Assembly (NCBI GenBank): GCA_938036315.1
Contig: CALHPK010000002.1
Coordinates: forward strand, 97,225 to 161,224
Source: an uncultured bacterium
GTDB taxonomy: Bacteria; Calescibacteriota; Calescibacteriia; Calescibacteriales; Calescibacteriaceae
Reading direction: 5' to 3'
Length of the DNA: 64,000 nt
Part shown: positions 7,634 to 15,954 of the stretch, piece after piece
How the letters are laid out: every line of letters starts with the position of its first letter
Position numbering within the stretch: the first letter of the stretch is position 1
Translations under genes and position numbers: made by a program
Notes under the pieces: model-generated
Told to the model about the DNA's origin: nothing
Databases searched by the model: none
The model's input: the letters and a program-made list of their open reading frames with translations, nothing else

Positions 7634-10600
7634 CTATGTAAAAAGTTCATTAAAAAGATTCCTAAATATCTGGATGTAGTCCTCTTGTCCGGCTTCAACT
7701 CTGTCCATCTTCTCTTCAAGTTCATTTGTGTACTGTTCGGAAGTGTATATAGAAAATTTTCGGTGATTTTTGAGATAATTGTATACCTCTTTACCGAGTT
7801 TTGTTACTATCAAATATCCATTCCTTTCTATGCAGTATCCTCTATCAAGAAGAGTTTTGATTATATATGCCCAGGTGGAAGGTCTTCCTATACCTTTTCT
7901 TTTCATCTCATCTATCAGGCTTCCCTGAGTATAAGGCGGGACCGGGGAATCGAAACTGAACTTAAAATCATAAGTTTCAACGACTATCTTTTTCTTCTCA
8001 AGTAATTCTTTTGTGAAGTTAGCTATCGGGAAAAACAAAACTTTATTCCATCCATCCTCTATAATTTTAAGATTGATCTCAGATTCTTTCTCTACAGACA
8101 TTTCTTCTCCATTTGCTTTCCAACTTGCAGAGACCAAAATTTTTCCTCTCAATACTTTCAGTGGTATCATTTGCGAAGCCATAAACCTTGTGAATATAAG
8201 TTCATAAAGCTTTATAGCTTTTTCAGAAATAGATATGTTCCCTACCTTTGCTGAGATCAAAACTTCATCTGGCGTCAGATTTGACGAAGGTCTTATACAT
8301 TCGTGAGCACCCTCACCCTCCCAAGCTCTCGGGACAAAAAATCTACTTCCAAAATTCTCAGAAATGAAGTCCCTGGCTAGTGAAATTCCGACGTCTGACA
8401 CATGATGAGAATCTGTTCTATGATATGTTATAAGACCTGCCTCAAACAAACTCTGCGCTAAATTCATAGTTTCTGGAGCTGAGAACTTCAGTTTCTGCGA
8501 TGCTTCCTTTAGCATCTCAGCAGTGTTAAAGGGAGCTGGGGGGTTAATCACTACCTCTTCTGTATCTTTGAGCTCAACTTTAATCAGAATCTTTGAGTTT
8601 TCTAATCTAATTTTTTCATCTTCTTCTTTTTTTCTTTTTCTTCCCTTCAATTTTTGTAAAGATTTACTTACTTTTCTGGCAAACTCTCTATCTTCAATTT
8701 TTATGATATCTGAGATACCATTAGCGGTTTTAAATTTTAACACACCTATTTTTTCTTTCATTTGATTTTCTCTCTCTATGAGCCATTTCAGAACTGGTGT
8801 CTGAACCCTACCTGCTGACAACCATATCTTGTCATAACTTTTCTGAAGATTTTCACTCATCACAAAACCAACCCATCTATCAGTTACTCTTCTTACAATC
8901 TGTGCCTTCACGAGTCCATAATTTATATCTCTTGGTTTCTCAAGAGCATTCAGGATAGCTTTTTTTGTGACCTCATGATATTCAACTCTTCTTATCTCTT
9001 TTTTGTATTTCGGGAGCATCAGATATATATCCCAAGCTATCTTTTCCCCCTCGCTGTCCGGGTCTGTAGCTATGAAAATGGAGTCAGCTTCCAGACAAAT
9101 TTTTTGTATTGCCTTTACAACTTTTGTCTTGTCATCATATTCTTCGGATTGGCAGTATGGGCATCTTTTTTCCTCAAAAAAATGCTCCCCGCATCTTCTA
9201 CACCTTTTTATAGGTGAGTAATAAGGGATGAAAAGCTCTTTCAGATCCTCATTAATAACTTCCACACCGTAGAAATTTTGTTTTTCATATCCTCTTTTTT
9301 GTGGAGAGAATGGCAGATCATATATATGTCCTCCTGATGCTATCAAAGTTATGTTCAGATCTCCTTTTGATACCTCCCAAGCTTCGGCAAAATTGCCATT
9401 TTCTCCGATGGGTACTTTCCTTTTCATCGGCTTACCTATTAGCTTGGCAATGGTTCCGGCTTTGTTTGGAGACTCAACAATAAACACTGCAGTTTTGGGC
9501 GGTTTTACAGCTTTCAGATCCGCACCAAGTGGATTTTCATGCAATTTCATAATGAGTCTTATCTTCTCCCTATCTCTATCCACCTCTTTTAGAATTTTCT
9601 CAAGCTCTACTTCTTCGAAATTCTTGAAATTAACATCAACGAGATCGATTTTAAGGCGCTTTTTAAGCTGTACGAAGGCTTTCTTATCATCCACTATGAG
9701 TATAGATAAACCTTTTGATAACCCTTCTATATACAATCTCGAGGTTCTTCCAGTTGCTTGAATGTAAGCCGATGAATCAGCAACTATTAACCTAAACTTG
9801 CCATCACCTCCAACCCTTAGGGGGACATCTTCTGACATTCTTATTTTCTGAAGGATCTGTGGGTTCGAGATGCTCTCTTCAATAAATTTCTTTATACTTT
9901 CAAATCTTTCTTTTATGGCGGGATATCTATCTATATCATCTTTACGCATACCGACGTATCTTCTCAATGATTCTATGAATGAATAGATTTTTCTTCCATT
10001 GCCTAAAACGGAACGAATCGAAAATAAAACCCCGAGCATTTTCGAGGGTTCGTCTATCTCTTGAATTGAAAAAATAAATCTTGGAACTCCAGCAAAGATG
10101 GCATATCTTACGGTATCAGGCATATCTATCCCTCTGCAAAGTGGATTCCTCAGCGATGAGATTCCTATAACTACCTGAATTTCTTCATCTCTAAATTTGC
10201 GCTGATTCTCATCCTTGAATTCTTCATACGTAACCGCGTTTATGTGTCTCCTCATTAGGAAAGATTTTAGTTCATCAACCGACTCCTTCCCATATTCAGA
10301 ATTGACAAAGACAAACCCGCCATTCCCACACATTGATACAACTTCAGCAACTTTCTTAAAAACTTTCTTTTTGACTCTTTTCAGATCCTCATCTTTAATT
10401 ATTTCTCCATCAATAATGGTATAAGTATCTTCTATATTTCTTATTGTTGATGTGAATGGAGAAATTTCAAAGCCAAAAAGTTCTCTGAAATATCTCACGG
10501 TATTTGCACGCGGTTTGGCTGTAGCAGATGATATTACAAGAACTCCCTTAATCTTCTTCCTTATCTCCGCAACTGATTTATTTACCTCTGAAAAAGCTTC

Positions 10601-11428
10601 AAATTTTTGAATCTGAGATTGTTCCCTGTTTCTCATTATCTCATACTTCCTCAGTATTGTAGATTTCAATTTTTCAACATCATCTTTTGAAAGCCCCATA
10701 AGCTTGAGAACTCTTTCGACATTCTTTGGCTGTTTGAGATAAGTATCAACATCATCAACAAATATAAAATCAAAATCTTTACCAATTATGATGTTTTCAT
10801 TCCTTGCAAGAAACATACTCGTCGTGATAAGTATGTCATAATCTCCACTCTGAACTTTATCCCTGATTTTTTTATCAGATTTTGAAACGAAAAGAACTTT
10901 TTTCTGCATTCCGAGCCTATCTATAATTTCTTCAATTCTTTTTACAAATAGCCCGGAAAGAAGCTTGGTAGGCATTATTATATAAGATTTCCCTTGTGTA
11001 AACAGAGACATAACTATTCCGAATGTCGTTTTTCCTATACCTGTTGGAGCTAGAGCAACAAACGACTGATTAGCAAAGGTTCTCTTTGCCCAATTCAATT
11101 GCAAAGACCAGGGTTCTGATCCGACAACATTTTTGAAGAAAGAGGAAAATTCTTCTGCTCTCCTCTCTATTTCGTAAATTTGCGAAAGATACTTTAATTT
11201 TCCATTACTCCGCAATACTTCTATGATATGAGGCAAAGATACATCCTGGGGAATCTCAGGTAAACACTCTGAGCAAGGAATACCCTTATCAAGCCTATCA
11301 GATGATATATCCCCTCCACAGTTTATACAACTTTTAAGGAAAATGGCAGGTATATTACTGCTTATCTCGGTAGCTTTTTGCATTCCTTCTTCTATTATAT
11401 TCATTTTATAGCGAACTGCCCTTATCAT
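7634..11428 (-). CDS. rgy: reverse gyrase (helicase-topoisomerase I fusion)
   Basis: Introduces positive supercoils at the expense of ATP, and is found essentially only in organisms growing at very high temperature. All parts are present in 1264 residues. The N-terminal zinc finger has C34, C37, C52 and C55. The SF2 helicase carries Walker A APTGIGKTT (127-135) and a DDVD Walker B. The helicase-C region with the latch leads to TOPRIM (VFIVESPNKAG from about 665), interrupted by a second CRRC...CPYC zinc finger near 740-760. Topo IA follows with DPDSEGEKIAWD, SAGRVQTP and catalytic Tyr1002 in LITYHRTDS. The gene is single and unsplit. A TAAAAT hexamer lies 8 nt before the ATG, suggesting a very short or absent leader. 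Confidence 0.98.
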   Translation of the reverse strand: MIRAVRYKMNIIEEGMQKATEISSNIPAIFLKSCINCGGDISSDRLDKGIPCSECLPEIPQDVSLPHIIEVLRSNGKLKYLSQIYEIERRAEEFSSFFKNVVGSEPWSLQLNWAKRTFANQSFVALAPTGIGKTTFGIVMSLFTQGKSYIIMPTKLLSGLFVKRIEEIIDRLGMQKKVLFVSKSDKKIRDKVQSGDYDILITTSMFLARNENIIIGKDFDFIFVDDVDTYLKQPKNVERVLKLMGLSKDDVEKLKSTILRKYEIMRNREQSQIQKFEAFSEVNKSVAEIRKKIKGVLVISSATAKPRANTVRYFRELFGFEISPFTSTIRNIEDTYTIIDGEIIKDEDLKRVKKKVFKKVAEVVSMCGNGGFVFVNSEYGKESVDELKSFLMRRHINAVTYEEFKDENQRKFRDEEIQVVIGISSLRNPLCRGIDMPDTVRYAIFAGVPRFIFSIQEIDEPSKMLGVLFSIRSVLGNGRKIYSFIESLRRYVGMRKDDIDRYPAIKERFESIKKFIEESISNPQILQKIRMSEDVPLRVGGDGKFRLIVADSSAYIQATGRTSRLYIEGLSKGLSILIVDDKKAFVQLKKRLKIDLVDVNFKNFEEVELEKILKEVDRDREKIRLIMKLHENPLGADLKAVKPPKTAVFIVESPNKAGTIAKLIGKPMKRKVPIGENGNFAEAWEVSKGDLNITLIASGGHIYDLPFSPQKRGYEKQNFYGVEVINEDLKELFIPYYSPIKRCRRCGEHFFEEKRCPYCQSEEYDDKTKVVKAIQKICLEADSIFIATDPDSEGEKIAWDIYLMLPKYKKEIRRVEYHEVTKKAILNALEKPRDINYGLVKAQIVRRVTDRWVGFVMSENLQKSYDKIWLSAGRVQTPVLKWLIERENQMKEKIGVLKFKTANGISDIIKIEDREFARKVSKSLQKLKGRKRKKEEDEKIRLENSKILIKVELKDTEEVVINPPAPFNTAEMLKEASQKLKFSAPETMNLAQSLFEAGLITYHRTDSHHVSDVGISLARDFISENFGSRFFVPRAWEGEGAHECIRPSSNLTPDEVLISAKVGNISISEKAIKLYELIFTRFMASQMIPLKVLRGKILVSASWKANGEEMSVEKESEINLKIIEDGWNKVLFFPIANFTKELLEKKKIVVETYDFKFSFDSPVPPYTQGSLIDEMKRKGIGRPSTWAYIIKTLLDRGYCIERNGYLIVTKLGKEVYNYLKNHRKFSIYTSEQYTNELEEKMDRVEAGQEDYIQIFRNLFNELFT

Positions 11429-11630
11429 TTACTATTATTTTAAAAAATTTCCCAGACTCTACATCTTTAGATTTTCCTTGCATATCCATATCTTTTTTTG
11501 ATGAGTGATAAAATATTTTATTTCACCTTGGAAATACCTATTTGTGTGATTACAAAAATTGTAGAAAGGGCGTCTTTGAATACGCACTTAACGACTTTTA
11601 GTTAGTAGACTATAACTGCAATTATCAAAT

Positions 11631-12512
11631 TTAATATCTTTTCTGAATTTCAAGGACAAGAAATGGGCTGAAGAATATTGTGGTTTTATCTTCAAAGAAG
11701 ATCTTCAAAGTTAAAGCCCATAACCGCCCTAAATAATATGCTAAATTTCCGTATCTTCCCTTTGCGACCATAAACTGCAAGTGCCCCAAAGGTGATAGAC
11801 TCCTTACTTTTACTTTGAAATCCCTTAAGTACTCTTTTACCTCAAAAAAATTTGGAAGCCAATCATAATACGGGAGATGTAATCTCATCTTTATTCTCGG
11901 CCAAAATATATTATCTCCATGCCAAAAATCTATGGGGAATATACCGTTGGGGAAGGAAAGGTAGATAATTCCTCCTTTTTTGAGGACTCTCAAGCTCTCT
12001 TCGATGTACATTTTCCTTATCTTCTTCCTTTCATCAATTTTATCATTCTCTCCTATGTGCTCAAGGACTCCGAAAGATATGATGACATCAAATGTCCGAT
12101 CTCCAAAAGGTAAAAAGCAACCATCTGCAAAGAAAAAGCGATTTTCATCATCAAAATATGAAGCTCTCTCAGGGTCTATGTCTATTCCGAAGGCATCATA
12201 TCCCAGTTTTAAAAATTCTTTCACAACCCTCCCTGTCCCACATCCTGAATCCAAGATTTTCAAAGGTTTTTCCCCAAAGTACTTTCTTATACGTGGTAAA
12301 TAAAAATTTTGTAATCTAAGAACCATTCCCCTTTCTTCCTGGGCAAAAAGCTCAGTTTGATTTGGAATCTTCAGCTCGATAACTTTTTTTGTAAAATTCC
12401 AAAATCTCCCGCTTTTAGGATAAGTTGATTTGCATGTTTTGCAATATGCTTTGCTTTCTGAAAAAATGAGTTCTCCTTTACACAGTGGGCAACGCAGTAT
12501 CGCTAAAGACAT
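11631..12512 (-). CDS. SAM-dependent methyltransferase with N-terminal zinc ribbon
   Basis: A 293-residue class I methyltransferase. The first 45 residues form a Trm112-like zinc knuckle (CPLCKGEL ... CKTCKSTYP). The Rossmann fold follows, with motif I LDSGCGTGRVVKEF, an acidic end of strand 2 in GIDIDPE, motif II FADGCFLPF, and motif IV FDVIISFGVLEHIG. LLKKGG-type post-motif (VLKKGGIIYLSFPN) is present. The C-terminal 90 residues lack a recognisable domain. Family members of this layout often methylate lipids, quinones or sugars, but the substrate here is unknown. It is separated from reverse gyrase by about 200 bp, so co-transcription is uncertain. Confidence 0.8.
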   Translation of the reverse strand: MSLAILRCPLCKGELIFSESKAYCKTCKSTYPKSGRFWNFTKKVIELKIPNQTELFAQEERGMVLRLQNFYLPRIRKYFGEKPLKILDSGCGTGRVVKEFLKLGYDAFGIDIDPERASYFDDENRFFFADGCFLPFGDRTFDVIISFGVLEHIGENDKIDERKKIRKMYIEESLRVLKKGGIIYLSFPNGIFPIDFWHGDNIFWPRIKMRLHLPYYDWLPNFFEVKEYLRDFKVKVRSLSPLGHLQFMVAKGRYGNLAYYLGRLWALTLKIFFEDKTTIFFSPFLVLEIQKRY

Positions 12513-12857
12513 CTTATCTTTTGAATTTTATTACCATTTTAGCAAATTTCCATAATTTGATGAATTTAGTATATCATGATTTGCCTGTGGCAATTGAGAC
12601 TCTCTTAATACTTTCTTATGGGGTATATATAATTTCCTCCCTCAACCAGATATGCTAAGATATTTTGGTAGCTGGTAGTAAGATAATTAGGTATGATTCA
12701 AGATATGATTCAAAAGATATCAAGATTATATGATAATCCACATCATACATTCTAAATTGTTGCGAAATTCAGAAAAGATAATAACAGTATTACCGTAATA
12801 GAAAGATCTTAAAGGTATAAAAATATAAAAGTATAGAATATAAAGGAGGAATAAAAA
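12513..12857. other. intergenic spacer, 345 bp, divergent promoter region
   Basis: Lies between divergent genes. It is AT-rich, with a short imperfect duplication at 12692-12717 (TATGATTCAAGA then TATGATTCAAAAGA) and, just before adk, a run of TATAAA-like hexamers and a strong AAAGGAGG ribosome site. I see no RNA gene. Confidence 0.55.
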
Positions 12858-13493
12858 ATGAAGGTAATAATACTCTTTGGACCCCCGGGCAGTGGGAAAG
12901 GTACTCAAGGTAAAATAGTGGCAGAAAAGCTCTCAATACCACACATTGCTACAGGCGATATTATGAGAGAAGCGATAACAAAAGGAACTGAACTCGGGAA
13001 GAAAGTAAAGGAATTCTTAGATAAGGGGGAACTTGTTCCGGACGACATAGTGATAGAAATTATAAGAGAAAGATTGAGTAGGAATGACACTAAAGCTGGA
13101 TTCATATTAGATGGATTCCCAAGAACTTATAACCAAGCCCAAGCTTTAGATAATCTATTCGAAAAATTGGGGATAAAGGACTACATAGTGGTGCATATTG
13201 ATGTGAGCGATGAAGAGATAATAAAGAGGATCTCAGGGAGACGTACCTGCGGAAGATGTGGTAGGGTCTATAACATATACTTCGAAAAGCCAAAATCGTG
13301 TGAATGTGGGGGGGAGCTGTATATGCGTGAAGATGATTCTCCAGAGAAAGTAAAAAGAAGATTGGAGGTGTACAAGGAAAGTACATATCCTGTTCTTGAA
13401 TACTATAAAGCTAAAAATAAGATAAAAAGCATAAATGGTGAAGCTGAGATATCAGAAGTTACCAAAAAAATCCTTGATCTTATACTTAGATAG
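12858..13493 (+). CDS. adk: adenylate kinase
   Basis: Interconverts ATP + AMP and 2 ADP. It is a 211-residue long-form enzyme. The P-loop GPPGSGKGT occupies residues 8-16, followed by HIATGDIMRE (AMP site), DGFPRT, and a LID domain with a zinc site C131, C134, C148 and C150. The second pair is spaced CxC rather than the usual CxxC. The LID zinc is common in thermophile adenylate kinases and adds stability. The start is fixed by an AAAGGAGG site 7 nt before the ATG. Its last 42 bp overlap the 3' end of the convergent UbiA-type gene. Confidence 0.97.
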   Translation: MKVIILFGPPGSGKGTQGKIVAEKLSIPHIATGDIMREAITKGTELGKKVKEFLDKGELVPDDIVIEIIRERLSRNDTKAGFILDGFPRTYNQAQALDNLFEKLGIKDYIVVHIDVSDEEIIKRISGRRTCGRCGRVYNIYFEKPKSCECGGELYMREDDSPEKVKRRLEVYKESTYPVLEYYKAKNKIKSINGEAEISEVTKKILDLILR

Positions 13494-14288
13494 AACAAGT
13501 TCTACAGCGAAAATCCCAAGAAAAGCTAATACTGATACGACTATTTGTCTATCAAGAAGAAGTTTTGATGGATCATGGTGCTCTTTTTCTTCTGATATAA
13601 TGTAATATCGCACTATCCCGAACATCACAGGGAATATCGATAATAAAAGCAATATGCTGTTTTTTTCGATTACTACATACATACTGTAGGAGATTATTGA
13701 TAGCGTTGCAGAAATAATGGAAGTGTGTTCGTATATTTTTGTGAATTTTACTTCAGCTTTTCTTTTTATAGATGATATAAACATAGCTATAAAGAAAGTT
13801 GAGATCAAAAGCCATGAGGAAGGTGAAATTCCCCCAGCGTGTCCACCGGCAAGAACCCTTATAACAAAACCAGCAGATACAATAAATAAGTCAAGCGGCT
13901 TCTGCTCCTTAAGAAAAACAGAATATATAAGGTTAAGGACAAAATAGAGTATAACAAAGGATATGACGCCTACCGATTTGGAAATAATGGATGACAGAAG
14001 AAGTAAGATAACCGAAAACAGTATAGCAGATCTTTTTGAAATCCTTCCTGATGCCACTGGCCTTGTCCTTTTTACAGGATGCATAGCATCTCTCTGAGAA
14101 TCTATAACATCATTCAGAGAGTACACTGATGATGAGATAAGCAAAAATGCCAGAAAAGAAATAGATACTTTAACTATTTTCTCTGATGGATAATCCCCAG
14201 AAAAAAATAGTGGAGCAAAAACAAAAATGTTCTTATGCCACTGATATGGTCTCAAAAGTGATATAAAATCTCTTATTTTCTCGATCAT
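13452..14288 (-). CDS. UbiA-family polyprenyl transferase (decaprenyl-phosphate phosphoribosyltransferase-like)
   Basis: A 278-residue membrane protein with about eight hydrophobic segments. The Asp-rich motif NDVIDSQRDAMHPVKRTRP matches the UbiA superfamily, and specifically the subgroup that moves 5-phosphoribose from PRPP to polyprenyl phosphate (Rv3806c-like); the HP-x-KR-x-RP-x-A-x-G continuation is typical of that subgroup. The N-terminal RPYQWHKNIFVFAPLFFSG also fits. A second Asp motif expected about 120 residues later is less clear. It could supply a lipid-linked pentose for cell-surface glycan. It overlaps adk tail to tail by 42 bp. Confidence 0.8.
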   Translation of the reverse strand: MIEKIRDFISLLRPYQWHKNIFVFAPLFFSGDYPSEKIVKVSISFLAFLLISSSVYSLNDVIDSQRDAMHPVKRTRPVASGRISKRSAILFSVILLLLSSIISKSVGVISFVILYFVLNLIYSVFLKEQKPLDLFIVSAGFVIRVLAGGHAGGISPSSWLLISTFFIAMFISSIKRKAEVKFTKIYEHTSIISATLSIISYSMYVVIEKNSILLLLSIFPVMFGIVRYYIISEEKEHHDPSKLLLDRQIVVSVLAFLGIFAVELVLSKYKIKDFFGNF

Positions 14289-14319
14289 AATTTTTTACCT
14301 TTACTTTAATTTGTCTCTT

Positions 14320-14360
14320 CTTCATCTTTTAGTCACTTTGTTTTTTACTTCATCTTTTAG
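14320..14360. repeat. 13-bp direct repeat upstream of tRNA-Pro
   Basis: CTTCATCTTTTAG occurs exactly at 14320-14332 and 14348-14360, 28 bp apart, in the spacer between the UbiA-type gene and the tRNA. Confidence 0.75.
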
Positions 14361-14403
14361 AAAAATTCATTTAATTGGTTGAGTTTTTTTAATTTATTGT
14401 GAT

Positions 14404-14478
14404 CGGGGCGTGGCGCAGGGGTAGCGCATTGGCATGGGGGGCCAAAGGTCGCCGGTTCAAATCCGGTCGCCCCGACCA
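14404..14478 (+). tRNA. tRNA-Pro (anticodon GGG)
   Basis: A complete cloverleaf with encoded CCA. The acceptor stem is CGGGGCG (14404-14410) with CGCCCCG (14468-14474); C1-G72 and discriminator A73 are the bacterial tRNA-Pro identity pair. The D stem is GCGC/GCGC, and the anticodon stem TTGGC/GCCAA encloses loop ATGGGGG, giving anticodon GGG with G37. The T arm is GCCGG-TTCAAAT-CCGGT. The CCA ends only 6 nt before the thioredoxin start codon, so the tRNA and trxA are almost certainly on one transcript. Confidence 0.97.
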
Positions 14479-14484
14479 AAAAAA

Positions 14485-14808
14485 ATGCCTACTTACCTTG
14501 ATGAAAAAAACTTCAACAACGAAATAAACAGCGATAAACCAATCCTTGTTGATTTTTGGGCGGAATGGTGTGCACCATGCAGAGCTATAGCTCCAATTCT
14601 TGAAGAAATAGAAAAACAAAGAACTGACATAAAAATCGCAAAACTTAATGTCGATGAATACCCAGAACTTGCATCAAAATACAAAGTCTTCTCAATCCCA
14701 ACTTTACTTATATTCAAAAAAGGGAAAGAAATCGGTAGATTCGTCGGTGCCGCCCCAGGACACAAAATAAATCAGTTCATCGATGATACCCTAAAAAATA
14801 ACCAATAA
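14485..14808 (+). CDS. trxA: thioredoxin
   Basis: A 107-residue classical thioredoxin, the general cytoplasmic disulfide reductant. The active site W-C-A-P-C is at residues 28-32 (Cys29 and Cys32; Ala replaces the usual Gly), the cis-Pro is in FSIPTLLIF, and the conserved Asp of VDFWAEWC is present. The start is the ATG at 14485; a longer in-frame reading begins inside the tRNA and would translate its anticodon and T arms, so it is rejected. Only 6 nt separate the tRNA CCA from the ATG, leaving no room for a ribosome site outside the tRNA. After 3' processing of the tRNA the mRNA would be effectively leaderless. sufD-like gene starts 9 nt downstream. Confidence 0.95.
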   Translation: MPTYLDEKNFNNEINSDKPILVDFWAEWCAPCRAIAPILEEIEKQRTDIKIAKLNVDEYPELASKYKVFSIPTLLIFKKGKEIGRFVGAAPGHKINQFIDDTLKNNQ

Positions 14809-14817
14809 GTAAAACTA

Positions 14818-15954
14818 GTGGAACTTATAAAAACAAGATACTCAAAAATAAAAATTGAAGATCAAACTAAAATATTGCTCGATAACCTATGGAATAGCAG
14901 ATCTATACAAGAACAAGAAAAAATAAAAATCCAAGAAGTAATAGATAAAACCGGACTAAATGCTGAATGTGATAGAATAGATGTAATATTGCTCCCAACA
15001 AAGAAAACCGTACTAATAAAAGAACCAGAAAAAGGCTACGTGGAATTCAAAGCAATAGAAGATAACAAAGCAAAAAATCACAATCTTAATACCGAAAGCC
15101 CACTAGATCTGATACTTTTCAAACTGACAACCTCACTTAGATTAAATATAAAAAAAAACAATTCTTTGATCCTTGTAATATTAGATGATAGCAGATCTGA
15201 TCAAATTGTAACAAGCAGTGTAGAAGTGAACATAAAAAGCGGAGTCAATGTAAGAGTTTTTGAAGTGTGGACAGGATCTACTCAAAACTATCTGCTAAAT
15301 TATCTAGGGTTTACTATATCTGAGGGAAGTTCTCTCAATTTCACTTTCGTAGACGATACCGAAAAAGCAAAGATAATCCAAAAGAAAAGATTCACATTAC
15401 TGAAAAATGCTAAATTTCACGGAGGAAATATCTGGCATGGGAGGTCAAAAAATCTTGTATTTGAAAATGTAGTTTTAGAAGGTGATGAAGCAGACGCTCA
15501 AGATTTTCACATCTGTGTTGGCAGGGATAAATCTCAACTCGAAGTAAATTATGAGATCTATCACATAGGAGAAAAAACGCGTGGACTTGTTATCACTAAA
15601 GGAATACTTTATAACTCCGCAGAGATAAATTTCTTAGCATACGCAAAAGTAGATAACAGAGCAAAAAATTCAGACTCGTATGTAGAAGGTAAGAGCCTGA
15701 TTATGTCTGAAGGTGCAAAAAGCTACATAGTCCCATCAATGGAAATCGCTACAAATATAGTTAAAGCAAAACATTCAGCATCAGTTAGCAGAATAGGAGA
15801 TAACGAACTATTTTATATAATGACCAGAGGCATTGAAGAAGGGGAAGCTAAAAAAATGATACTTGAAGGATTTATCTTAGACATTGCCTCCAAGTTCCCA
15901 TCTCCCATAGAAAGGATCATTCCCAAACTCCTCTACCCCCACCCATCTCCTTAG
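14818..15954 (+). CDS. sufD: SufB/SufD-family Fe-S cluster assembly scaffold, SufD-like
   Basis: A 378-residue protein whose C-terminal two-thirds is the SufBD beta-helix core (GGNIWHGRSKNLVFENVVLEG, then the repeated short strands, then AKHSASVSRIGDNELFYIMTRG). Within the last motif His319 corresponds to the essential SufD histidine; the position where SufB has its functional Cys is not occupied, so SufD is the better label. SufD normally works with SufB and the ATPase SufC to build Fe-S clusters. Neither partner is in this window. The start is GTG, 9 nt after the trxA stop, so the pair forms an operon. The last 38 bp overlap the convergent diguanylate cyclase gene. Confidence 0.82.
   Translation: MELIKTRYSKIKIEDQTKILLDNLWNSRSIQEQEKIKIQEVIDKTGLNAECDRIDVILLPTKKTVLIKEPEKGYVEFKAIEDNKAKNHNLNTESPLDLILFKLTTSLRLNIKKNNSLILVILDDSRSDQIVTSSVEVNIKSGVNVRVFEVWTGSTQNYLLNYLGFTISEGSSLNFTFVDDTEKAKIIQKKRFTLLKNAKFHGGNIWHGRSKNLVFENVVLEGDEADAQDFHICVGRDKSQLEVNYEIYHIGEKTRGLVITKGILYNSAEINFLAYAKVDNRAKNSDSYVEGKSLIMSEGAKSYIVPSMEIATNIVKAKHSASVSRIGDNELFYIMTRGIEEGEAKKMILEGFILDIASKFPSPIERIIPKLLYPHPSP

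Noticed and set aside
12726..12908. Small minus-strand open frame overlapping the adk start
   Set aside because: Low-complexity aromatic composition from AT-rich spacer DNA; no ribosome site.
14434..14484. Upstream extension of thioredoxin by 17 codons
   Set aside because: The extension lies within the tRNA-Pro anticodon and T arms; the thioredoxin fold begins at the ATG at 14485.
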